Below, in pieces: positions 1-7,310 of a stretch of 64,000 nucleotides of DNA. Origin of the DNA: JACDAN01 sp035535195 (lineage in GTDB: Bacteria > Actinomycetota > Thermoleophilia > Gaiellales > Gaiellaceae); the NCBI GenBank assembly GCA_035535195.1, contig DATLQK010000034.1, forward strand, positions 40,739 to 104,738, read 5' to 3'. Each line of letters starts with the position of its first letter. The first letter of the stretch is position 1. The position numbers were made by a program, and so were the translations under genes. The notes beneath the pieces were generated by a model, which saw only the letters and a program-made list of their open reading frames with translations, did not search any database and was not told the DNA's origin.

Positions 1-1
1 C

Positions 2-2074
2 GCCAGGCCGCGCGACGCCAGCCATGACTACTTCGGGCCGCTGCTCTCGCGGCTCTGGAACGGGTTCCTCGACTTCTACGACGTCACGATCCCGTTCGAC
101 CCCGGCGAGCTCGAGCGGATGCACGGCGTCGTCGTCCTCGCGGTCTTCTCCTTCACGCTCGGCGCCTCGCTCGCCGTCGCCGCCCGCCGGCCGGTGCTCG
201 CCGCGACGATCACGTTCGCCGGGGCCGCCTGGCCGGTGACGCTGGTCCGCGACGCCCCGACGACCGCGCGCGGCGCGCTGCTCCTGATCGCGGCGCTCGT
301 CCTGCTCGCCGCGCTCCGCCCGGGCGCGGGCCGCGGCATCGGCCAGACCGCACTCGTCGGAGCTGCGGTGCTCCTCGCGGCGCTCGTCGCGGTGAGCTCG
401 CCTGCGGTTGCCAAGGGCAGCTTCCTGCGCTGGCAGACATGGGAGCCGTACACGCGGCCGCACCATCCCGTCGGCGTCCAGTACGTCTGGGACGCCGACT
501 ACGACGGCATCAAGTTCCCGAAGACGCCGACGCGGGTGCTGACGATCAAGGCGCCGCGGACAGCGCCGTACTGGCGTGCCACGACGCTCGATGCCTTCAT
601 CGACGACCACTGGCGCGAGGACGCGATCGAGGTGGCCCCGACGACCATCGGCGGCCGGGACGCGCTCGTGGAAGACCCGCTACTGCCGGCGGCGGCTCGC
701 GATCCGAAGAACTGGCTGCCGCAGAAGGTGACCGTTCGTGCGCTGCGCGATACCCACCTGGTCGGCGCCACCGTTCCCGTCGCCTACGAGCAAGGTGTCG
801 CCGGGTCGTACTCGAACGGGGTCGCCTACGTCGGGCGGCTCCACCGCGACCAGGACTATCGCGTCTGGAGCTACGCGCCCCAGCCCTCGCCGCAGGCCCT
901 CGCCCGTTCGAAGCCGGACTACCCGCCGCTGATCAAGGACGCGGGCTTCTATCTCGGTATCGGCGGCAGCGCGGTGACGCCGGCCTTCGGCACGCCCGGG
1001 CGCGAGGCGATCATGCGCGACCGCTTCGATCAGGGCCTGCTCCCCGAGGAGTACCGGCCGCTCTACCGCACCGCGCTGGACGTCGTCGGCCGGCCGCGCA
1101 ACCCGTACGCCGCCGTCGTCGCGCTCGAGGCCTGGTTCCGGTCGAGCGGCAACTTCGAGTACGACGAGTCGCCGCCGGTCGCGGTCCTCCGGCCGCCGCT
1201 CGTCGCGTTCGTCGTGGGGCACCGGCGCGGGTACTGCCAGCACTTCGCCGGCGCGATGGCGCTGATGCTCCGCTACCTCGGGATTCCCGCCAGGGTCGGC
1301 GCCGGCTTCGGCACCGGCCGCTTCGATCCGAAGACCGGCGACTGGACGGTGAACGACACGAACGCGCACACGTGGGTCGAGGTCTGGTTCAAGGGCTACG
1401 GCTGGCTCCCGTTCGACCCGACACCGGGCCGCGGTCGGCTCCGGGCTTCGTATTCATCCTCGTCGCTCTTCTTCGACGCCGACGGCGCGACGAGCGCCTT
1501 CGCCGGAGTCGGCGCGGCGGCACTTGGCCTCGACATTCTCCGCTCGCAGATCCGCGACCGCGGCGACGGCGGCCGCGACCGCGTCCGCGGCGCCGATCCC
1601 GGTCGAGGCACCGCCGGGCGGGGCGGCGGCGCGAATCAGGACGACAACGCGCTGCGGGGCAGCCTGGTCGCCCTCCTGCTCGGGATCGCCGGGCTCGTCA
1701 CGCTCGCGCTCTGGGCCCTGAAGACGGCGCGGCGACGGGCCCGATACCTGACGCGCGACCCGAGGGGCCTCGCGGGCGCCGTCCGGCTCGACCTCGCGGA
1801 CTACCTCGCCGACCAGGGCATGGCGGTTCCAGCGAGCGCGACGCCGCGGGAGCTGGGCGCGACGCTCGAGCGGAACGTCGGGGTCAAGAGCGAGCGGCTG
1901 GCGGCGGCGCTGTCGGCGGCGCGGTATGGCCCGGACGCCGACGCGGTGCGCGCGGCAGGGCAGGCGCGCACGGAGCTCCGGGCCGTCCGACGGGCCCTGC
2001 GGCGGCGCCTCGGAACCACGGCACGGCTCCGTGGCCTGCTCTCCCTGCGTTCGTTTGGCATCGGGCCGGCCTGA
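2..2074 (+). CDS. TgpA-like membrane transglutaminase, 5' end outside window
   Basis: The reading frame is open from base 2, so the gene begins upstream; the first in-window ATG at 119 is internal because the preceding 39 codons look coding. Visible in order: hydrophobic membrane segments (about bases 120-400), an extracytoplasmic region, a transglutaminase core with the catalytic Cys in GYCQHFAG (codon 1235-1237), His in NAHTWVEVW (codon 1367-1369) and the Asp-containing WLPFDPTPG, a further membrane segment (about 1660-1715) and a C-terminal cytoplasmic tail like the DUF4129 region. This is the architecture of TgpA/DUF3488 proteins, membrane-bound cysteine transamidase-like enzymes often encoded next to a MoxR ATPase and a DUF58 protein. 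Those neighbours, if present, lie outside the window. The substrate is unknown. Confidence 0.85.
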   Translation, partial: ARPRDASHDYFGPLLSRLWNGFLDFYDVTIPFDPGELERMHGVVVLAVFSFTLGASLAVAARRPVLAATITFAGAAWPVTLVRDAPTTARGALLLIAALVLLAALRPGAGRGIGQTALVGAAVLLAALVAVSSPAVAKGSFLRWQTWEPYTRPHHPVGVQYVWDADYDGIKFPKTPTRVLTIKAPRTAPYWRATTLDAFIDDHWREDAIEVAPTTIGGRDALVEDPLLPAAARDPKNWLPQKVTVRALRDTHLVGATVPVAYEQGVAGSYSNGVAYVGRLHRDQDYRVWSYAPQPSPQALARSKPDYPPLIKDAGFYLGIGGSAVTPAFGTPGREAIMRDRFDQGLLPEEYRPLYRTALDVVGRPRNPYAAVVALEAWFRSSGNFEYDESPPVAVLRPPLVAFVVGHRRGYCQHFAGAMALMLRYLGIPARVGAGFGTGRFDPKTGDWTVNDTNAHTWVEVWFKGYGWLPFDPTPGRGRLRASYSSSSLFFDADGATSAFAGVGAAALGLDILRSQIRDRGDGGRDRVRGADPGRGTAGRGGGANQDDNALRGSLVALLLGIAGLVTLALWALKTARRRARYLTRDPRGLAGAVRLDLADYLADQGMAVPASATPRELGATLERNVGVKSERLAAALSAARYGPDADAVRAAGQARTELRAVRRALRRRLGTTARLRGLLSLRSFGIGPA

Positions 2075-2076
2075 GC

Positions 2077-2082
2077 TACCGT
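2077..2082 (+). promoter_or_regulatory. -10-like box TACCGT, 6 bases before a GTG start
   Basis: TACCGT fits TANNNT and stands exactly six bases upstream of the GTG at 2089, so transcription would begin at or next to the start codon. No convincing ribosome binding site fits the gene. The box overlaps the downstream flank of the transglutaminase stop. It is one of a set of such boxes in this window. Confidence 0.4.
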
Positions 2083-2088
2083 GAAAGG

Positions 2089-2439
2089 GTGAGCGAGACC
2101 TACGACCTCTTCCAGCAGGGACGCGCCCATCTGAGGAAGGGCCGAGCCGCGCAGGCCACGGTGGCTCTGGAAAAGGCGAAGCGGCGCGAACCGGACAAAG
2201 CGTCGATCCGCGAGGCGCTCGGCATCGCCTATTTCCGCATCCAGCGCTGGGAGGAGGCCGAGCGGGAGTTCCGGGCGATGCTGGAGCTCGCGCCGACGGA
2301 CGACTACGCGCACTACGCGCTCGCGCGCTCGCTCGAGAAGCTGGGCAAGGAGAGGGAGGCGAACGGCCATTACAAGCTCGCCAGCTCGCTCAAGCCCGGC
2401 CACGACGACTACGCCGCCCGCATCAAAGATCTCTCCTGA
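2089..2439 (+). CDS. Small TPR-repeat protein
   Basis: 116 residues forming about three tetratricopeptide repeats, with repeat-typical segments such as FQQGRAHLRKGRAAQA, LGIAYFRIQRWEEAE and ALARSLEKLGKEREA. TPRs form a helical protein-protein interaction scaffold, and no catalytic domain or signal peptide is present. GTG at 2089 was chosen because the frame upstream is an out-of-frame shadow of the transglutaminase. The gene starts 14 bases after that stop. A strong hairpin follows it, so it probably ends a transcription unit. The partner is unknown. Confidence 0.8.
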   Translation: MSETYDLFQQGRAHLRKGRAAQATVALEKAKRREPDKASIREALGIAYFRIQRWEEAEREFRAMLELAPTDDYAHYALARSLEKLGKEREANGHYKLASSLKPGHDDYAARIKDLS

Positions 2440-2440
2440 T

Positions 2441-2468
2441 TCGCTGAAAGTCTCACGACTTTCAGCGA
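2441..2468 (+). terminator. Perfect 11-bp hairpin after the TPR gene
   Basis: The arms TCGCTGAAAGT (2441-2451) and ACTTTCAGCGA (2458-2468) are exactly complementary around a six-base loop. No T-tract follows, so this would be an atypical intrinsic terminator or an mRNA 3'-end stabiliser. Confidence 0.55.
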
Positions 2469-2538
2469 CCTCGCCCTAGAGCTCTCGGGACTTGACGCGG
2501 GCAGAGCCCGCTGCGCGGCAATGGCAGAGTCTCCCGTC

Positions 2539-2981
2539 ATGAGGGCGGTCGTCCAGCGGGTTTCTGAGGCCCGAGTCGTCGCGGAGGACGCAGCGGTCGC
2601 CGCAATCGGTCGGGGGCTATGCGTGCTCCTCGGCGTGGCGCGGGAGGACGGGGAGGAAGCGGCCGAGCGGCTGGCGGGGAAGGTCGCCCGCCTCCGGATC
2701 TTCGAGAACGAGGACGGCCGGTTCGACCGGTCGCTGCTGGACGTCGGTGGCGCCGCGCTCGTCGTCAGCCAGTTCACGCTGATCGCGGAGAGCAAACGCC
2801 AGAAGGGAACGAGGCCGGACTTCTCCAGCGCAGCGCCCGCAACGCAAGCGGAACCATTGTACGAAGCGTTCTGCAAGGCGCTCCGCGAGCTTGGCGTCAA
2901 CGTCGAACAGGGCGTCTTCGGCGCCCGCATGGCCGTCCAGCTCAACAACGAGGGCCCGTCACGATCGTGCTGGACGTCTAG
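2539..2981 (+). CDS. dtd: D-aminoacyl-tRNA deacylase, C-terminal frameshift
   Basis: DTD hydrolyses D-amino acids from mischarged tRNA using a Gly-cisPro motif at the dimer interface. The frame starting MRAVVQRVSEARVV (ATG 2539; an ATG at 2521 is also in frame) runs through the SQFTLIAESKRQKGTRPDF block to NNEGP. There the expected ending (G-P-[VI]-T then a few hydrophobic residues) is not in frame. A shift of one base at 2952-2958 restores GPVTIVLDV and a stop at 2979-2981, giving a normal-length protein of about 147 residues. As written, the frame runs on to 3285 with low-complexity sequence. The run of three G and three C at the junction suits a one-base sequencing deletion, but a real mutation cannot be excluded. 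A small hairpin (2497-2511) lies upstream. Confidence 0.85.
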
Positions 2982-3382
2982 GCCTCCGCCACACCGAGGA
3001 GCCACCGTACCAACGTCTCCACCGGCCTCGATAGACGCCGAGCAGGACCGGGGGAAGAGAAAAGATGAGGGGCCGCGAACTGCTTGTCCCGCTGGGGAGA
3101 GGAAGGGCGCGGGGGCCGGCGCAGCCCCTCAGTTGATCAGAGAGCGCCGCAGGTGCGCAGTTCTATCCGATCTTGTGCGAGCGGTCCGTTATTTCACGGT
3201 ATGCGTTTCCAAATATTTCCGAAATCTTTCTGAAATTACTCGTTTATCGCAGTCCAGCGCGGAACCGTCACGCCGGTGCGCCTGACGTCTGCGCCTGACG
3301 GGAACGGCCGCTCGCTCACAAACGACGACTCGGCAACCATCCGTCGCGGGCGACGCTCGAGTCGCCGTCTATCCTCAGCGCC
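2982..3382. other. 400-base intergenic region with an AT-rich patch
   Basis: No convincing gene is seen. Most of the region is GC-rich, but 3189-3250 is strikingly AT-rich for this genome and contains TTTCCGAAAT (3216-3225) and TTTCTGAAAT (3227-3236), a direct repeat with an 11-base period. This spacing of about one helical turn would suit a protein binding site or a curved promoter region ahead of the methyltransferase gene. Confidence 0.4.
3370..3375 (+). promoter_or_regulatory. -10-like box TATCCT, 7 bases before a GTG start
   Basis: TATCCT fits TANNNT, with seven bases between it and the GTG at 3383. No Shine-Dalgarno sequence precedes the GTG, which is consistent with a leaderless mRNA. 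Confidence 0.4.
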
Positions 3383-4096
3383 GTGACTGCGCCCAAGGCT
3401 GAGGCGGCGGAGCCGGCGGAGGCGCGGGCGCTCGTCGAGTCGTATCTCGCCAGGCGGCGGGCCGACCGCGCGCCGGCCCCGGCGCCGCTCGTGCGGCGCG
3501 TCGGCCGCCGTGTGGTGCCGCAACGCTTCCGGCTCCAGTCGCGTGTCGCCGCGACCGCTGCGACGTCGCAGCGGGCACGGCGCCGAGCCGCGGAGCTCGC
3601 AGGCGCCGGCGCCGTCCGGCTGCACCTGGGGAGCGGCCCGGTCCGCAAGGACGGCTGGGTCAACATCGACCTCGTCGGCGACGACGTCGACCTCAGCTGG
3701 AACATCCTCAAGCCGCTTCCGTTCTCGGACGGATCGGTCGACGCGATCTTCCACGAGCACGTCCTCGAGCACCTCTCGATCGAGGACGGCTACGGGCTCG
3801 CCCGCGAGTCGTACCGCCTCCTGCGGCCGGGCGGCGTGCTACGGATCGGCGTTCCCGACTGCGGCACGCCCGACGTCGGCTGGCCCGACGCGCCGACGCG
3901 GCTGCTCGCCCTGCACGAGTTCTTCGCCGAGGCGGGCCACCAGACGATGTACGACGCCGAGACGCTGGGCCTGCTGCTGCGCGCCGCCGGTTTCCAGGTG
4001 GTGGAGCAGCGGGACTTCGGCGTCAGCCGGATCGCGCCGGCGCCGGACAGCGAGCACCGCCGGGTCGGCTCGCTGTACGTCGAAGCGGTCAAGTAG
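3383..4096 (+). CDS. Class I SAM-dependent methyltransferase
   Basis: 237 residues. Residues 1-75 are Arg/Ala-rich. The Rossmann-type methyltransferase follows: motif I LHLGSGPV, then GWVNIDL, an acidic strand, FHEHVLEHL and the LLRPGGVLRIGVPD block. This pattern is that of Methyltransf_11-type predicted methyltransferases, often found in polysaccharide or glycolipid clusters. No sugar genes are adjacent here, so the substrate is unknown. GTG 3383 is the first plausible start after the non-coding stretch. The next gene begins five bases after the stop. Confidence 0.8.
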   Translation: MTAPKAEAAEPAEARALVESYLARRRADRAPAPAPLVRRVGRRVVPQRFRLQSRVAATAATSQRARRRAAELAGAGAVRLHLGSGPVRKDGWVNIDLVGDDVDLSWNILKPLPFSDGSVDAIFHEHVLEHLSIEDGYGLARESYRLLRPGGVLRIGVPDCGTPDVGWPDAPTRLLALHEFFAEAGHQTMYDAETLGLLLRAAGFQVVEQRDFGVSRIAPAPDSEHRRVGSLYVEAVK

Positions 4097-4101
4097 CGCC
4101 G

Positions 4102-4923
4102 ATGCCGGCGGACGCACTCGCGCTTGCGCTCGGCGCGGCGTGTCTTCATGCGCTCTGGAACCTGCTGCTGGCCAGGGCATCCGACGTCCAGGCAGCGACC
4201 GCCGTCACCTTCGTCGTCGCCGTCGTGGCCTTCCTGCCGGTCGCGGTGGCGCGCTGGGACGTGGAGGCCGCGGCCATCCCGTACGTCGCCGTCTCGTCCG
4301 GGTTCGAGCTCGCCTACCTCGTGCTGCTCGCGGCGGCATACACGTACGCGCAGCTGAGCGTCGTCTACCCGATCGCCCGCGGGCTCGCGCCGGTGCTCGT
4401 CCTCGGCATCGGGGTGACCGTCCTCGGCGTCGGTACTTCGGCGGTCGAGGTTTGGGGGGTTCTGCTCGTGGCACTCGGCGTGCTGCTCGTCCGCGGCCTG
4501 CGGGCCGGGGACTCGCGCGGCGCGGCGTTCGGCGTGGCGATCGCCGCCTGCATCGCCGGCTATACGCTGGCCGACGCCCGCGGCGTCGACCATGCCGACC
4601 CGCTCGCCTACCTCGAGCTCGTGATGGCGGGCCCGGTCGTCGTCTACGCAGCGGTGATGGCGCGGCGGCGCGGGCTACCGGCGCTCCGTAGGCAGCTCGG
4701 CCCGTCCACGGTGATCGCCGGCCTCTCGACGTTCGGCGCGTTCGGGCTCGCGCTGTTCGCGCTCCAGCGCGCCTCGGCCGCGTCTGTCGCGGCCGTCCGG
4801 GAGACGAGCGTGGTGATCGCGGTCGCCCTCGCAGCGCCGGTGCTCGGCGAGCGGGTGACGCCGAAGCGGTTCGCGGGTGCCGTCCTCGTGGTGGCCGGCG
4901 TCGCGATCCTCGGCCTCGGATGA
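4102..4923 (+). CDS. EamA/DMT-superfamily transporter
   Basis: 273 residues and almost entirely hydrophobic, with about ten membrane helices in two similar halves. Typical EamA features are the N-terminal ACLHALWNLLLAR, the half-ending YPIARGLAPVLV segment and the C-terminal APVLGERVTPKRFAGAVLV motif. Such proteins export or import metabolites or amino acids, and the substrate cannot be predicted from sequence. It follows the methyltransferase by five bases and probably shares its transcript. The strong hairpin at 4962-4984 may terminate that transcript. Confidence 0.85.
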   Translation: MPADALALALGAACLHALWNLLLARASDVQAATAVTFVVAVVAFLPVAVARWDVEAAAIPYVAVSSGFELAYLVLLAAAYTYAQLSVVYPIARGLAPVLVLGIGVTVLGVGTSAVEVWGVLLVALGVLLVRGLRAGDSRGAAFGVAIAACIAGYTLADARGVDHADPLAYLELVMAGPVVVYAAVMARRRGLPALRRQLGPSTVIAGLSTFGAFGLALFALQRASAASVAAVRETSVVIAVALAAPVLGERVTPKRFAGAVLVVAGVAILGLG

Positions 4924-4929
4924 CCTTGC

Positions 4930-4935
4930 TATTCT
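4930..4935 (+). promoter_or_regulatory. Candidate rimP operon -10 box (TATTCT)
   Basis: TATTCT begins a 15-base string (4929-4943) that recurs with one change at 63863-63877, also just before a gene. If it is a -10 element, transcription starts near 4942 and the mRNA leader contains the hairpin at 4962-4984. No clear -35 element is seen. Confidence 0.35.
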
Positions 4936-4961
4936 CAGATCACCACATTTCAGGCTTTTTG

Positions 4962-4987
4962 AAATGGGCGCGCGGCGCCCATTTTTT
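4962..4987 (+). terminator. Intrinsic terminator or attenuator directly before rimP
   Basis: The arms AAATGGGCGC (4962-4971) and GCGCCCATTT (4975-4984) are perfectly complementary around a GCG loop and run into a T-tract, six T in all at 4982-4987. It is the best intrinsic terminator in the window. The rimP ribosome binding site (4991-4995) begins only a few bases later, so most rimP transcripts must read through it. That makes an attenuator as likely as a simple terminator of the EamA transcript. Confidence 0.8.
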
Positions 4988-5002
4988 GTGAGGAGAACGC
5001 AG

Positions 5003-5446
5003 ATGGCCGACGCACACGACAAGGAACGGACGCTCTTCCGGGAGATCGCCCCGCAGGTCGAGCGGGCGATCCAGGGCGTCGAGGTGCTCGCACTCGAGCT
5101 GACCGGGCCCGAGCGCTTCACCGTGTACATCGATCATCCGCAGCGGGTCGACCACGCGCTCTGCGAGCGCGTCACCGACGTGCTGCGCCCGTATCTCCGC
5201 AACTACACCGTCGACGTGTCCTCTCCGGGCGTCGAGCGGCCGCTCCGGACCCCCGCGCACTTCGAGCGCGCAGTCGGGCACCGAGTCGCGCTCCGGACGT
5301 CCCAGGACATCGACGGGCGCAAGCGTTTCAAGGGCGACATCGTCGAGGCGACGCCGCGGGCGGTGCGCGTGTCGGCGAACGGAACGGAGCACGAGATCCC
5401 GTACGACTCGATCGTGCGGGGCAACCTGATCGAAGAGAGGGTGTGA
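5003..5446 (+). CDS. rimP: Ribosome maturation factor RimP
   Basis: 147 residues. RimP assists 30S subunit assembly. The RimP N-domain is recognisable from VEVLALELTGPERFTVYID and the conserved DVSSPGVERPLRTPAHF, followed by an SH3-like C-domain (GHRVALRTS to GNLIEERV). ATG 5003 was chosen over an in-frame upstream ATG at 4877 because AGGAG at 4991-4995 sits seven bases before it and because of the usual family length. It is the first gene of the rimP-nusA-ylxR-infB-ylxP-rbfA-nrnA cluster, and nusA follows after one base. Confidence 0.93.
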   Translation: MADAHDKERTLFREIAPQVERAIQGVEVLALELTGPERFTVYIDHPQRVDHALCERVTDVLRPYLRNYTVDVSSPGVERPLRTPAHFERAVGHRVALRTSQDIDGRKRFKGDIVEATPRAVRVSANGTEHEIPYDSIVRGNLIEERV

Positions 5447-5447
5447 G

Positions 5448-7049
5448 ATGAGCCGCGAGATCATCGAGGCGGTCCGGGAGCTCGAGCGCGACAAGAACCT
5501 CGAGAGCGGGATCCTGGTTGAGGCCCTGCGCGACGGCCTCCTCGCCGCGTACAAGAAGACGCCGGGCGCGTACCGGCACGCGACCGTCGAGATCGACGAC
5601 AACGGCGACTTCCGCGTCTACGCGATCCACATGCCGGCGGACATCGAGGAGCGCCTGCTGGACGAGGCGCGCGAGCGCGCGCTCGACGAGCTCGAGCGCA
5701 TCGAGGAGGAGACCGGCGAGAAGCAGCACACCCTGATCTCCGACGACGACCTGGAGATCGACTGGTCGCAGGTCCCGCAGGATCAGATCCAGCGCGAAGA
5801 CGTCACGCCCGAGAACTTCGGCCGCATCGCCGCGCAGACGGCGAAGCAGGTGATCCAGCAGCGGATCCGCGAGGCGGAGCGCCAGATCATGTACGAGGAG
5901 TACGTGGACCGGGTGACCGAGGTCGTGACCGGCATCGTCCAGCAGGCCGGCGACCGCAACAACATCCTGGTCGACCTCGGGAAGGTCGAGGCGCTGCTGC
6001 CGCGCTCCGAGCAGGTCGACGGCGAGCGCTACGAGCAGGGCAGCCGGATCAAGGCGGTGATCACCGAGGTCCGCTCGGGCACGAAGGGCCCGCAGGTGAT
6101 CTTGTCGCGGCGCGATCCCGAGCTGATCAAGACGCTGTTCGAGCTCGAGGTGCCCGAGATTGCCGACGGCCTCGTCGAGATCCGCGGCGTCGCCCGCGAG
6201 CCGGGCTACCGCTCGAAGATCGCGGTCGTGTCGCACGCACAGGGCGTCGATCCGGTCGGTGCGTGCGTCGGACCGCGAGGCTCCCGCGTCCGTATGGTCG
6301 TCTCGGAGCTCCGCGGCGAGAAGATCGACATCATTCCGTGGAACACGGAGCCCGCGCGGTTCCTCGCGAAGGCGCTCTCGCCTGCGCGGGTCCGCGAGGT
6401 CTACATCGACGACGAGACGAAGGAAGCGACGGTCATCGTCCCCGAGGACCAGCTCGCGCTCGCGATCGGCAAGGAGGGCCTGAACGCCCGGCTGGCCGCG
6501 CGCCTGACGGGTTGGAAGGTGGACATCCAGTCGGAGGCCGAGTTCGCCGAGGCCGAGGCCGAGGCGGCGTTCGCCGGCGGCGAGGGCGGGGAGGACTTCT
6601 CCGGCCGCTGCGCGGCGATCCTCTCGAACGGCAAGCGCTGCCCGAACGCGGGCATCCCGGGCACCCGGTTCTGCGGGATCCCGGCGCACACCGCGCTCGC
6701 CGAGCGCGAGGCGCGCGGCGAGACGGTTGCGGAGGCTGTCCCGCTCGCGGGCGCCGAGCCCGAGCCGGAGGAGGCCGAGCAGGGCCAGGGCGCCGAGGTC
6801 GCCGAAGCGGCCGAGGTCGCCGGGGTCACTCCGGAGCCGAGCGAGGTGCCGACGCCGGAGCCGTCACCGATGCCCTCGCCGGAGCCGAGCCCGGGTCTGC
6901 CCGAGCCGGAGCCGTCGCCGATGCCTTCCCCGGAGCCGAGCCCGGATCTGCCCGAGCCGGAGCCGGCCGACGTTCCGTCGCCGGAGCCGGCCGAGGTGCC
7001 GCCGGCGCCGGTCGGCGTCGAGGAGAGGGGCGACTCGCACTCTGCCTAG
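5448..7049 (+). CDS. nusA: Transcription termination/antitermination factor NusA, with Zn-finger-like tail
   Basis: 533 residues. NusA binds RNA polymerase and nascent RNA and modulates pausing, termination and antitermination. The NusA N-domain covers about residues 1-125, then S1 (about 135-200, EEYVDRVTEVVTGIV and RSEQVDGERYEQG), KH1 and KH2 (about 230-370, VGACVGPRGSRVR and AIGKEGLNARLAARLTGW). An unusual tail follows: C388-x9-C398-x10-C409-x4-H414, resembling the short Cys3His motif of small actinobacterial and phage zinc-binding domains. After it comes an acidic stretch and a Pro/Glu/Ser-rich end with a 51-base tandem duplication. The acidic tail may occupy the place of the acidic C-terminal repeats of other NusA proteins. 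ATG 5448 is one base after rimP. Confidence 0.93.
   Translation: MSREIIEAVRELERDKNLESGILVEALRDGLLAAYKKTPGAYRHATVEIDDNGDFRVYAIHMPADIEERLLDEARERALDELERIEEETGEKQHTLISDDDLEIDWSQVPQDQIQREDVTPENFGRIAAQTAKQVIQQRIREAERQIMYEEYVDRVTEVVTGIVQQAGDRNNILVDLGKVEALLPRSEQVDGERYEQGSRIKAVITEVRSGTKGPQVILSRRDPELIKTLFELEVPEIADGLVEIRGVAREPGYRSKIAVVSHAQGVDPVGACVGPRGSRVRMVVSELRGEKIDIIPWNTEPARFLAKALSPARVREVYIDDETKEATVIVPEDQLALAIGKEGLNARLAARLTGWKVDIQSEAEFAEAEAEAAFAGGEGGEDFSGRCAAILSNGKRCPNAGIPGTRFCGIPAHTALAEREARGETVAEAVPLAGAEPEPEEAEQGQGAEVAEAAEVAGVTPEPSEVPTPEPSPMPSPEPSPGLPEPEPSPMPSPEPSPDLPEPEPADVPSPEPAEVPPAPVGVEERGDSHSA
6867..6968 (+). repeat. 51-base tandem duplication in the nusA tail
   Basis: Two consecutive 51-base units (6867-6917 and 6918-6968) each encode 17 residues of the form PMPSPEPSPxLPEPEPx. 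They differ at only a few positions, so the duplication is probably recent. Shorter Pro-Glu-Pro motifs flank both sides. Confidence 0.8.
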
Positions 7050-7308
7050 ACAAGAACCCGCGGTCCGGACGTGCGTTGGCTGCGGGCGGAAGGCACCGAA
7101 GGACGAGCTCTATCGCTTCGCCGCCCGCGACGGCGAACTGGCGCTCGGGCCGGACGACGAGGGGCGCGGCGCCTACACCTGCCGCAGACTGTCCTGCTTC
7201 GAGCGTGCGGTCTCGAGAAACGCCTTCAACCGCACGCTCAGGCGCAAGGTCGTCGTTTCGCCAGACCTCTCTCGAAGCTTCGAAGGGCTCTACACTGAAG
7301 GACGCTGA
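7042..7308 (+). CDS. ylxR: YlxR-family RNA-binding protein, start codon uncertain
   Basis: The frame carries the YlxR signature RTCVGCGRKAPKDELYRF, then GRGAYTCRRLSCFERAV and the basic NAFNRTLRRKV. YlxR proteins are small, RNA-binding or nucleoid-associated regulators encoded between nusA and infB. No ATG, GTG or TTG lies in this frame between the nusA tail and the signature. CTG at 7042, about 13 bases after GAGGAGAGG, is the most reasonable start and gives about 88 residues overlapping the nusA stop. The identity is secure but the start is not. Confidence 0.8.
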   Translation: MPRQEPAVRTCVGCGRKAPKDELYRFAARDGELALGPDDEGRGAYTCRRLSCFERAVSRNAFNRTLRRKVVVSPDLSRSFEGLYTEGR

Positions 7309-7310
7309 AT

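Noticed and set aside
439..2088. Long plus-strand open frame upstream of the TPR gene in the same frame
   Set aside because: Arg/Pro-rich shadow of the transglutaminase in another frame; only the part from GTG 2089 has protein-like sequence.
2521..2538. ATG 2521 as the dtd start
   Set aside because: DTD proteins begin at the MRAVVQRVS segment, which matches ATG 2539; the extra six residues have no support.
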